This document shows positions 1-5,999 of a stretch of 8,023 bases of DNA, in pieces. The translations under genes were made by a program, and so were the position numbers. Position 1 is the stretch's first letter. The number at the start of each line of letters is the position of its first letter. Source of the stretch: JADFUZ01 sp034430415 (GTDB lineage: Bacteria > Chloroflexota > Dehalococcoidia > GIF9 > AB-539-J10). The notes beneath the pieces were generated by a model. That model did no database searches and was not told the origin of the DNA. It was given only the letters and a program-made list of their open reading frames with translations. The DNA lies in the NCBI GenBank assembly GCA_034430415.1, contig DAOUEN010000106.1:1-8023 (forward strand), in the 5' to 3' direction.

Positions 1-920
1 GCGGCGCGGTCGAGGAGCCGCGGGTCAACAGCCCACCGTCTATCGTTGCTCTCAGGGCCAGACAGGACATGGTGGAAATGGGGGACGGCTGCCCGGTTGA
101 GTGCGTTGCCCTGGATGAGGACGGTGACGAGCTTGTCTATGAATGGTCGACCAGTGGAGGAGACCTGGACTTCAGCGGGGCCACTGCTGTCTGGAGAGCC
201 CCGGAGCAGCGGGGCATCTATAACATCGGTGTCAGAGTGTATGACGGCAACGGCGGCGAGAGCAGCGAGGCCACGGCGGTCGCGGCGACAGGCAACAGCC
301 CGCCGGTCATCGCCAGCCTGACGGCCAGGGCGGAGTGGCTTACCCCCTCGAACTGCTGCCGTGTTGAGTGCGATGCTGAGGACGCTGATGGAGATGACCT
401 GAGCTACGAGTGGTTGATGGAAGGAGGCAGGGTGTTCGGGGTGGGGCCGGTCGTTATGTGGGTGGCCCCGGATACCATCGGACTTCACTACATCGCCGTG
501 GCGGTCACTGATGGCTATGGAGGGAGGGCTGGAGACTCGCTGGCTGTTCAGGTGCTGTCACCAGAGCCTCCGTCTATTGAAGACCTCCGTCTCACCTTCG
601 AGCACCCCGAGTACGTGAAGAAGTACCCGTGGGGATACAGGATACTGAAGGGAAAGCTCTGTGTGTGCCAAATGGAGTGCACCGCTGTGGACTGGGGCAA
701 GGAACTGACCTACCGATGGACCTGTGACGCCGGTGAGATATCGGGGAGCGGTCCCGTGGCCACCTGGACTCCTCCGGACGCCAAGAGCGAAGGCTACGTT
801 ACCGTGACCGTATCGGATGTTATGGGCAACGCTGCGAGCAGGGCCATATTCTTCCGGACGGGAGAGATGTGGGCCTACGCAGCGACGACCGACGAGCCCG
901 GCGGCTGCGGGTGCAGTTAG
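1..920 (+). CDS. Ig/PKD-like repeat protein, C-terminal part (5' end outside window)
   Basis: The reading frame is already open at base 3 with no stop before it, so the ATG at 69 is internal and the gene starts upstream. The visible 305 residues form three repeats that begin with an Asn/Glu-x-Pro-Pro-hydrophobic motif (codons near 27, 294 and 561). The period is exactly 267 nt (89 aa). Repeats 1 and 2 carry the Cys-x-Val-Glu-Cys, Asp-Gly-Asp and Tyr-Glu-Trp pattern typical of PKD/cadherin-like beta-sandwich domains, and an aromatic 'Y-I-x-V' strand before the next linker. Repeat 3 lacks Asp-Gly-Asp but keeps the Cys-x-Met-Glu-Cys and Tyr-x-Trp positions. The protein ends in Gly-Gly-Cys-Gly-Cys-Ser, with no membrane helix or sortase-like signal in the visible part. 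Such domains usually serve in extracellular binding or as spacers, so a secreted or surface location is likely, but the signal peptide and any catalytic domain would be upstream. The stop lies 16 nt before the usp gene. Confidence 0.8.
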   Translation, partial: GAVEEPRVNSPPSIVALRARQDMVEMGDGCPVECVALDEDGDELVYEWSTSGGDLDFSGATAVWRAPEQRGIYNIGVRVYDGNGGESSEATAVAATGNSPPVIASLTARAEWLTPSNCCRVECDAEDADGDDLSYEWLMEGGRVFGVGPVVMWVAPDTIGLHYIAVAVTDGYGGRAGDSLAVQVLSPEPPSIEDLRLTFEHPEYVKKYPWGYRILKGKLCVCQMECTAVDWGKELTYRWTCDAGEISGSGPVATWTPPDAKSEGYVTVTVSDVMGNAASRAIFFRTGEMWAYAATTDEPGGCGCS

Positions 921-936
921 TGAAACAGGAGGTAGA

Positions 937-1392
937 ATGTTTGGCAAGATTCTGGTGTGTCTGGACGGTTCGGACCTGGCGGAGCAGGTGTTGCCGCCTG
1001 TTACGGCAATGGCTCGGGGCTTCGGCAGCAAGGTAGTGCTCCTCCAGGTGTTTGATATAACCACCCTCATCCAGATGCCGGCGCAGCTCGTTTTCAAGCC
1101 CTATTGGCCGGGACGCCTGCGGAAGGAAGAGGACAGCGCCAGGGACTACCTGGACCGTGTGAGAAAACAACTGGAGGAGGAGGGAGTGGAGGCGGAGACG
1201 GCGACGTTTCAAGCGATGCCCGACGAGGTCATCGTCAGGTATGCGGCCGAGAGTGGAGTCGACCTGATTGCCATGACCACGTATACCCGCCGGCGGCGGG
1301 ATGGTGGGGTGTTTGGCGGCGTGACGGAACACGTGCTGAGGCATTCCAGTGTGCCGGTGCTCACCATAAGGCCGGAGGATAAGAAGGCATGA
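937..1392 (+). CDS. Universal stress protein, UspA family
   Basis: This 151-residue cytoplasmic protein is the usual length of a single Usp domain. The ATG at 937 is chosen because an AGGAGG (927-932) lies 4 nt upstream and the protein then opens directly with the first Usp strand, 'KILVCLDGS' (residues 4-12), including Asp10 and Ser12. A longer frame back to 817 would overlap the upstream gene and has no support. The C-terminal half has the family pattern 'GVDLIAM' (108-113) and 'EHVLRHSSVPVLTIRP' (131-146). The intervening loop, normally Gly-x-x-Gly-x9-Gly-Ser/Thr and used to hold ATP, is altered: the first Gly is Thr117, it is followed by Arg118-Arg121, and the terminal Gly-Ser is Gly127-Gly128. 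ATP binding is therefore doubtful. Usp proteins modulate stress survival by poorly defined means. Its stop overlaps the next ORF by ATGA. Confidence 0.9.
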   Translation: MFGKILVCLDGSDLAEQVLPPVTAMARGFGSKVVLLQVFDITTLIQMPAQLVFKPYWPGRLRKEEDSARDYLDRVRKQLEEEGVEAETATFQAMPDEVIVRYAAESGVDLIAMTTYTRRRRDGGVFGGVTEHVLRHSSVPVLTIRPEDKKA

Positions 1393-1664
1393 CACCAGCT
1401 TTTCGGCCCTGGGGGTATGCGGCAAGGCTGCTGTACGACGAACTGGCGGCGGGCGTTGACCCTCTGGGTGCGGAGAACAAGCTGGTGTTTGCCACGGGCC
1501 CCCTGACCGGAACGAGGGCTCCCGGGTCGGGGTTTGGCAGCTATGTTTCAGTGAGGGAATGCGAGATAAAGGACCTCGCCTGTATGGTGGAGGAGTGCTA
1601 CTGGGCGAGGGGGTGGGACAGGGCGACAGGTCTGCCGCAGGGAGGGAAAACCGGCCGGCTGTGA
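1389..1664 (+). pseudogene. Aldehyde:ferredoxin oxidoreductase relic (N- and C-terminal pieces fused by internal deletion)
   Basis: The 91-residue ORF reads as two separate pieces of the tungsten-pterin aldehyde:ferredoxin oxidoreductase (AOR) family, whose members are about 600 aa. Residues 9-48 match the N-terminal domain of AOR after its first ~25-30 residues ('ARLLYDELAAGVDPLG', 'ENKLVFATGPLTGT', 'APGSG'). Residues 60-83 match the far C-terminus ('MVEECYWARGWDRATGLP', normally a Met-Leu-x-x-Tyr-Tyr-x-x-Arg-Gly-Trp-Asp pattern). The roughly 500 residues between, including the Fe-S cysteines and the pterin-binding regions, are absent, so the enzyme cannot function. The junction lies about 1530-1570. 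The first residues of AOR are also missing, replaced by the end of usp with an ATGA overlap. After residue 83 the usual C-terminal helix is lost, perhaps by a frameshift. The ORF could still be translated, coupled to usp. The family match is by recall of the motifs, not by a search. Confidence 0.7.
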
Positions 1665-1712
1665 AGCCTGGCTGGTTCCAACCAGTATTTCTTGGAGAAA
1701 GGAGGGAATGGT

Positions 1713-2468
1713 ATGTCCAACGAAGCGACTTTCAGCATCAAACCTCTGTGTACGGGGTGGCTCACCGTCGACAAGTCTCAGCATGTGTGGGGGACCGGGT
1801 ACGGAGAAAAGGTCGATACGCCGGTGATCATGTGGTATCTTGAGAGCCGGGAGACGCGGGTTGTGGTCGACACGGGGGCCTCTGAGCCGGAGTGGGCGGC
1901 CAGGTACCATTATGCGATGAGAAGGGCCCCCGAGGAGGACCCGGTGCGGGCTCTGGGCAGGATCGGGGTAGGCCCTGACGACATCGACGTCGTGATCCTC
2001 ACCCATCTTCACTGGGACCACTGCTACAACAACCATCTGTTCAAACGGGCCAGGTTCTTGGTGCAGCGGGAGGAACTGAGGTACGCCATAGCTCCCCATC
2101 CTATTCATGCCAGGGCCTACGAAGCTCCGACCATCGGGATGACCCCTCCTTATATCAACACCAGGTTCGAAGTGCTGGATGGGGATGCGAGAATAGCGGA
2201 CGGCTTATCGGTCGTCTTCACCCCGGGGCACACGCCGGGCATGCAGGGGGTCTCGGTCAGTACCACCGCCGGGCTGTACTTCATCGCCGGTGATAGCGTT
2301 GCCCTTTACGAGAACTGGGCGGGCAATCAGTTTATGAAACACATTCCCGGCATCAACTTCGTGAACCTGGATGACTACTTCGAGACGCTTGATCTCATAG
2401 AGGGAATCGCCGATTTTGTGCTCCCCGGTCACGACGCCAGGGTGCTGGAGAAGGAAAGCTATCCCTAG
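1713..2468 (+). CDS. Metallo-beta-lactamase-fold hydrolase, N-acyl homoserine lactonase-like
   Basis: The 251-residue protein has the complete dinuclear metal site of the metallo-beta-lactamase superfamily: His98-x-His100-x-Asp102-His103 in 'LTHLHWDHCYNN', His173 in 'FTPGHTPG', Asp194 in 'IAGDSVALYEN' and His240 in 'LPGHDA'. The length, the short loops and the Gly-Asp-Ser-Val-x-x-Tyr-Glu-Asn segment are closest to the AiiA-like lactonase group, which opens lactone rings; related members act on other esters or lactones. No signal peptide is seen, so it is probably cytoplasmic. The ATG at 1713 is chosen because AAAGGAGGG (1698-1706) lies 6 nt before it; the in-frame TTG at 1692 would place that ribosome site inside the gene. 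It sits 48 nt after the AOR relic and 73 nt before the leuB-like gene. With dehydrogenase neighbours, a sugar lactone is as plausible a substrate as a quorum signal; the sequence cannot decide. Confidence 0.85.
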   Translation: MSNEATFSIKPLCTGWLTVDKSQHVWGTGYGEKVDTPVIMWYLESRETRVVVDTGASEPEWAARYHYAMRRAPEEDPVRALGRIGVGPDDIDVVILTHLHWDHCYNNHLFKRARFLVQREELRYAIAPHPIHARAYEAPTIGMTPPYINTRFEVLDGDARIADGLSVVFTPGHTPGMQGVSVSTTAGLYFIAGDSVALYENWAGNQFMKHIPGINFVNLDDYFETLDLIEGIADFVLPGHDARVLEKESYP

Positions 2469-2541
2469 GCACTGCGCCAGGCAAATGCAGCGGCGCGGCT
2501 CGAGCGAAACTATACAGGAAGGACACAGAAAGGAGACAGAC

Positions 2542-3621
2542 ATGAAAGGAAAGATTGCCGTGGGCCCGGGTGACGGGATTGGTCCGGAGATCGTGACGGA
2601 GGGAGTCAAGGTGCTCCAGGCCGTTTCCAGGAAGTACGACCACGAGTTTGCCCTGGAGTATTTCGATACCGGAGGGGTCGCTCTTGACAAGCACGGCACG
2701 TCGCTCACTGACGAGGACCTGGAGCTCTGTCGCGGGAGCGATGCCATACTCTTCGGAGCGGTGGGTGGTCCCAAATGGGACTACCGGGCCAACCTGGGAC
2801 TGCTGCGGATGCGCCGGGAGTTTGGACTCTTCGCCAACCTGCGCCCGGTGAAAGTCTTCCCGTCGATGGTCAATTGCTCTACCGTCAAAGCGGAGGTGGT
2901 GAAGGATGTTGACCTGATGGTGCTGCGGGAGAACACGGGCGGCGTCTACTTTGGACAGCCGAAAAGGCAGTGGCAGGGGGACGAGGGGCGAATGGCGGTG
3001 GACAGCATGGTGTACTCGGAGCACGAGATTGAACGTATTATCCGGGTGGGGTTTGAACTGGCGCGCACCCGGCGGAAGAAGCTGACCTCGGCTGCCAAGG
3101 AGAATGTCCTGGAGACATCCCGGCTGTGGCGCAAGGTGGCCGAAGAACTGCGGCCGCAGTATCCCGACGTGGAGCTTGAGCATATGCTGGCGGACGCCTG
3201 TGCCATGTGGTTGATGCGCTCGCCGAGGGACTTCGATATTATAGTAATGGCCAACCTGTTCGGCGATGTGCTCAGCGACGAGGCCTCTATCCTGGGTGGC
3301 TCACTGGGCATGCTGCCCTCAGCCGAGCTGGCGGGGTCGGGTGTGGGAGGCCAGACCATGTTTGGCCTGTATGAGTCGAGCCACGGCAGCGCCCCCACTA
3401 TCGCCGGCAAGAATATAGCCAACCCGGTTGCCACCATCCTCAGCGTGTCCATGATGCTCAGGTTCTCATTCGGACTGACCGGGGAAGCGGAAGCGGTTGA
3501 CCGCGCGGTGGAGGAGGTGCTGGAGGCGCACCGGACTCCCGATATCATGGAGGAGGGGAAGACGGAGGTGGGTACCAGGGAGATGGGGGATATGGTGGCG
3601 GGGGCAGTAGCGGCAGCATAG
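2542..3621 (+). CDS. leuB: 3-isopropylmalate dehydrogenase-family oxidative decarboxylase (LeuB-like)
   Basis: The 359-residue protein fits the beta-decarboxylating dehydrogenase family (isopropylmalate, isocitrate, homoisocitrate, tartrate/D-malate), which oxidises and decarboxylates a 2-hydroxyacid with NAD(P) and Mg/Mn. It starts with 'KIAVGPGDGIGPEI'. It has the LeuB-type 'GLLRMRREFGLFANLRP' (86-102), the catalytic Tyr136 and Lys186, and the metal ligands Asp218, Asp242 and Asp246. The Leu87-Leu88 pair is that which contacts the isopropyl group in true LeuB. Departures: about five residues are missing after 'GPKWD' (76-80); 'Arg-Glu-Leu-Thr-Gly-Gly' is Arg-Glu-Asn-Thr-Gly-Gly (129-134); 'Glu-Pro' before the HGSAP motif is Glu-Ser (278-279); and the NAD-reading Asp of 'SAPDIAG' is Thr286. 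The ATG has AAAGGAG (2529-2535) 6 nt upstream. No leuA, leuC or leuD is nearby, so tartrate, malate or a related hydroxyacid is an open alternative. Confidence 0.85.
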   Translation: MKGKIAVGPGDGIGPEIVTEGVKVLQAVSRKYDHEFALEYFDTGGVALDKHGTSLTDEDLELCRGSDAILFGAVGGPKWDYRANLGLLRMRREFGLFANLRPVKVFPSMVNCSTVKAEVVKDVDLMVLRENTGGVYFGQPKRQWQGDEGRMAVDSMVYSEHEIERIIRVGFELARTRRKKLTSAAKENVLETSRLWRKVAEELRPQYPDVELEHMLADACAMWLMRSPRDFDIIVMANLFGDVLSDEASILGGSLGMLPSAELAGSGVGGQTMFGLYESSHGSAPTIAGKNIANPVATILSVSMMLRFSFGLTGEAEAVDRAVEEVLEAHRTPDIMEEGKTEVGTREMGDMVAGAVAAA

Positions 3622-3696
3622 CTGGAGAAGCCTGCGGCCGATGAGCCTTGATGGCGCCTGGCGGAGAGAGCAGTTCAGGATGCCAGCTTCACGCTG

Positions 3697-3725
3697 TTGC
3701 GTCTGGGGTGCCAAAGGGTTACCAT
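3697..3725 (+). promoter_or_regulatory. Weak sigma-70-like promoter candidate before the tdh-like gene
   Basis: TTGCGT (3697-3702) and TACCAT (3720-3725) are separated by 17 nt, in the 197-nt gap between the leuB-like and tdh-like genes. Matches to consensus are 3/6 and 4/6, so this may be chance. If real, it would give an ~85-nt leader and make the two dehydrogenase genes a separate transcript. The rest of the gap (3622-3818) holds no ORF or repeat that I can name. Confidence 0.2.
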
Positions 3726-3818
3726 TCATCTGAGGAAGACAGCCCGGTCAGCCGAATCAGTGAGCAGCGGGACAATGACTACAGAACCGCCGCTGTGCAA
3801 GAGAGAAGGAGGTGTCTC

Positions 3819-4859
3819 ATGAAGGCAGCGTATAAAGCGGATCGAGGGAGAGGTATCGAGATAAGGGACCTGCCGGTACCGGAGATCTCGGAGAAGGAAG
3901 TGTTGCTGAAGGTCAAGGTGGCGGCAATATGCGGCACCGATATCCATCTGTACGAGTGGAGCGGCTGGTGTGAGAATGTAAAGGCCAAGAACCCGATGAT
4001 AATTGGCCACGAGGTGTGTGGGGAGGTTGTAGAGGTAGGCTCGCAGGTGTCAAAGGTTAAGGTAGGAGACCTGGTGGCCGGGGAGACGCATATCCCCTGC
4101 GGCAATTGCATGTTGTGCAGAACGGGCAAGGAGCACATATGCAAGGACCTGAAGATCCTGGGCGTGCATACGGACGGCGTCTTTGCAGAGTATGTCAAGA
4201 TACCCGAGGTCTGTGCCTGGAAGCTTACCGAGGGCACGCCTCCAGAGATTGGCGCCGTCTATGAGCCGTTCACCATAGCGGTGCACGGAGTGTTGAAGGA
4301 CAAGATCGGAGGATGTTCGACCGCCATTTTCGGCAGCGGCCCTATCGGGTTGTTTGCCATCGGTGTGGCGTCTGTCTGTGGCGCTGGGCCCCTGTTCGCC
4401 GTGGATATCAACGACTACCGCCTGGACCTGGCGAAGAAGATGGCAGACAATGTGATAACGTTGAATCCCACCAGGGATGACGTAGTCGGAATCATAAAGG
4501 ACAGGACCAATGGCTACGGTGTGGATGTGGCGATAGAGCTGTCCGGTTCAGTCAAGGGCACGCAGGACGCCTTCGCCTCTCTGCGCAAGAGCTCCCGTAT
4601 TTGCCTGGTAGGGCTACAGGCCGAGGACGTCACCCTGAACCTAGTGAGGGACATAACCTACAAGGAGGCTACCGTTTACGGGATCACGGGCCGGGAGATG
4701 TTTGACAACTGGTACACGGCGGAGAAGCTGATCAACTCGGGGCGGATCAACATCAAGTCGGTGTTAACGCATGAATTCGCCCTGGACGAGGTGGAGAAGG
4801 CCATACTGATGGCGAAGGAAGGGAAATGCGGGAAACCCTACATCAGGGTAAGCAAGTAG
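3819..4859 (+). CDS. tdh: L-threonine 3-dehydrogenase-like zinc medium-chain dehydrogenase
   Basis: The 346-residue protein resembles bacterial L-threonine 3-dehydrogenase along its length; the family oxidises L-threonine to 2-amino-3-oxobutanoate with NAD. Catalytic zinc ligands are Cys38 ('AAICGTDIH'), His64-Glu65 ('IIGHEVCGEV') and Glu149 ('YEPFTIAVHG'). The structural zinc site is Cys94, Cys97, Cys100 and Cys108. The Rossmann loop is Gly172-Ser-Gly-Pro-Ile-Gly177, and Asp196 at the end of the second strand points to NAD. Features typical of Tdh rather than other dehydrogenases are His91 before the structural cysteines (the specificity His90 of E. coli Tdh) and 'GREMFDNWYTAEKLINSG' near the C-terminus. 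The ATG at 3819 has AAGGAGG (3806-3812) 6 nt upstream; the longer frame from 3648 is low-complexity read-through. No kbl (2-amino-3-ketobutyrate CoA ligase) gene is adjacent, so the physiological substrate could be another 2-amino or 2,3-hydroxy compound. Confidence 0.85.
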   Translation: MKAAYKADRGRGIEIRDLPVPEISEKEVLLKVKVAAICGTDIHLYEWSGWCENVKAKNPMIIGHEVCGEVVEVGSQVSKVKVGDLVAGETHIPCGNCMLCRTGKEHICKDLKILGVHTDGVFAEYVKIPEVCAWKLTEGTPPEIGAVYEPFTIAVHGVLKDKIGGCSTAIFGSGPIGLFAIGVASVCGAGPLFAVDINDYRLDLAKKMADNVITLNPTRDDVVGIIKDRTNGYGVDVAIELSGSVKGTQDAFASLRKSSRICLVGLQAEDVTLNLVRDITYKEATVYGITGREMFDNWYTAEKLINSGRINIKSVLTHEFALDEVEKAILMAKEGKCGKPYIRVSK

Positions 4860-4875
4860 GAGGAGAAGGGCAAGG

Positions 4876-5889
4876 ATGAAAGCTGCCCTGCTGTCTGAGA
4901 GCTACAGAATCGACATAGTTGATGTAGATAAGCCGAAGATCGGAGATACTGAAGTCCTGATTCGGGTCAAGTCAAACGGAATCTGTGGCTCGGACGTCCA
5001 TGCCTACAGAGGGCATCACGCCTTCAGAAAGCCCCCCGTCATCCTTGGTCATGAAGTCTGTGGCGTTGTAGAGGAACTGGGCAAGGCGGTGGATGCTGTG
5101 GAAATTGGCGACAGAGTAGCTGTGGAGCCGCAGGAGGGCTGCGGAAAGTGCCAGCACTGCCTGGCAGGCAGGCAGAACATCTGCGTCAGCAGGGCAGCCC
5201 CCGGCATCGGCGACTGGAAGGGCAGCTTTGCCGAGTACTTCGCCGCTCCTGCGAGCAAGGTGTACAGGTTGCCGGAGGAGATGAGCTTCGACACGGGTGC
5301 CCTGATGGAGCCACTGGCGGTGGGCGTTCACGCCGTGCGCCGTGCTGGTGTAGGTCTGGAGGACAGCGTGGCGATTCTCGGTGTGGGCACCATCGGTCTG
5401 ATGAACCTGGTTACTGTTAGGGAAGCCGGGGCTTCCGGGATATACGCCTCCGACCTGCTGGACTTCAACCTGGGCAAGGCCAGGGATCTGGGCGCTGATG
5501 TGGCGATCAACCCCGGCAAGGACGACCTGCTTGAGATTATGAGGAAGCAGGAGCCCTACGGCGTCGACAAGGTGATAATTACGGCAGCTTTCCCCTCTGC
5601 GTGGGAGCAGGCAGTCAGGATTTGTAGGAGCGGCGGCACGGTCTGCGTGGTGGGGATGTTCGGCGAGCCCGTGAGCGTCGATTTCCTGAAGTTGTTGCTC
5701 CAGGAGAAATCGATATGTCTGTCCTGGCTCTACGGAAGAGAGGATTTCCTGACCGCCATCGAGATAGCCAGGTCTGTCGACCTGGAACCGTTGATTACCC
5801 ACAGGCTGCCGCTGGAAGAGGCGGCAAGAGGCCTCAGGATGATGGATGAGAGGAAGGAAGACATAGTCAAGATAATCTTGAACTCCTAG
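4876..5889 (+). CDS. Zinc-dependent medium-chain dehydrogenase, polyol/butanediol (sorbitol dehydrogenase-like) type
   Basis: The 337-residue protein belongs to the same superfamily as its upstream neighbour but to another branch. Catalytic zinc ligands are Cys37 ('NGICGSDVHAY'), His59-Glu60 ('ILGHEVCGVV') and Glu145 ('ALMEPLAVGVHAV'); structural zinc ligands are Cys89, Cys92, Cys95 and Cys103. The coenzyme loop is Gly169-Val-Gly-Thr-Ile-Gly174, and Asp193 ('YASDLLDFN') suggests NAD. The family oxidises secondary alcohols such as sorbitol, L-iditol, 2,3-butanediol or sugar-acid hydroxyls; the sequence alone does not give the substrate. It follows the tdh-like stop by 16 nt, with a GGAGG overlapping that stop and a second purine-rich stretch just before the ATG, so the two are almost certainly co-transcribed. 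They may oxidise successive hydroxyls of one substrate, or simply represent duplication and divergence of a dehydrogenase. Confidence 0.87.
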   Translation: MKAALLSESYRIDIVDVDKPKIGDTEVLIRVKSNGICGSDVHAYRGHHAFRKPPVILGHEVCGVVEELGKAVDAVEIGDRVAVEPQEGCGKCQHCLAGRQNICVSRAAPGIGDWKGSFAEYFAAPASKVYRLPEEMSFDTGALMEPLAVGVHAVRRAGVGLEDSVAILGVGTIGLMNLVTVREAGASGIYASDLLDFNLGKARDLGADVAINPGKDDLLEIMRKQEPYGVDKVIITAAFPSAWEQAVRICRSGGTVCVVGMFGEPVSVDFLKLLLQEKSICLSWLYGREDFLTAIEIARSVDLEPLITHRLPLEEAARGLRMMDERKEDIVKIILNS

Positions 5890-5933
5890 GCCAGCATGAC
5901 TTCGGATATTGGGAACAGTCGGCCCAGTACCAC

Positions 5934-5948
5934 CTTGAGTATCTCAAG
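5934..5948. repeat. Short perfect inverted repeat in the 5890-5999 gap
   Basis: CTTGAG (5934-5939) and CTCAAG (5943-5948) flank a 3-nt centre. It could be a small operator or the base of a weak hairpin between the polyol-type dehydrogenase gene and the membrane-protein gene. There is no T-run after it, so it is not a convincing terminator. The remaining ~110 nt of the gap shows no ORF or promoter that I trust. Confidence 0.25.
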
Positions 5949-5999
5949 CCCTATCCAATCGCCCCGGTGATGGCAATGCGCTTTACTGGAGCTTAACCG

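Noticed and set aside
820..1425. 201-codon open frame on the - strand across usp
   Set aside because: It mirrors a clearly conserved usp gene, has no ribosome site and gives a low-information Arg/His/Pro-rich product, a usual by-product of GC-rich DNA.
1692..1712. TTG start giving seven extra residues on the metallo-hydrolase
   Set aside because: The AAAGGAGGG ribosome site would lie within the gene; the ATG at 1713 is ideally spaced from it.
1713..2468. Reading the metallo-hydrolase as glyoxalase II or a beta-lactamase
   Set aside because: The segment around Asp194 and the overall length fit the AiiA-like lactonase group better, and no secretion signal for a beta-lactamase is present.
2498..2505. 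8-nt palindrome GCTCGAGC in the gap before the leuB-like gene
   Set aside because: It is short and GC-rich, with no loop or flanking promoter elements; expected by chance.
2395..3183. 262-codon open frame on the - strand across the leuB-like gene
   Set aside because: The + strand encodes an unmistakable dehydrogenase with all its catalytic residues; the - strand product shows no motif.
3648..3818. N-terminal extension of the tdh-like gene by 57 codons
   Set aside because: The extension has no family similarity, and an AAGGAGG sits 6 nt before the ATG at 3819, where the usual Tdh N-terminus begins.
4972..5802. 276-codon open frame on the - strand across the polyol-type dehydrogenase
   Set aside because: The + strand gene is well supported by both zinc sites and the Rossmann loop; the opposite frame is rich in Gln/His/Pro and unrecognisable.
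5890..5999. Possible gene remnant on either strand between the polyol-type dehydrogenase and the membrane protein
   Set aside because: Short open stretches exist in both directions, but I recognise no family in them and cannot support a pseudogene.
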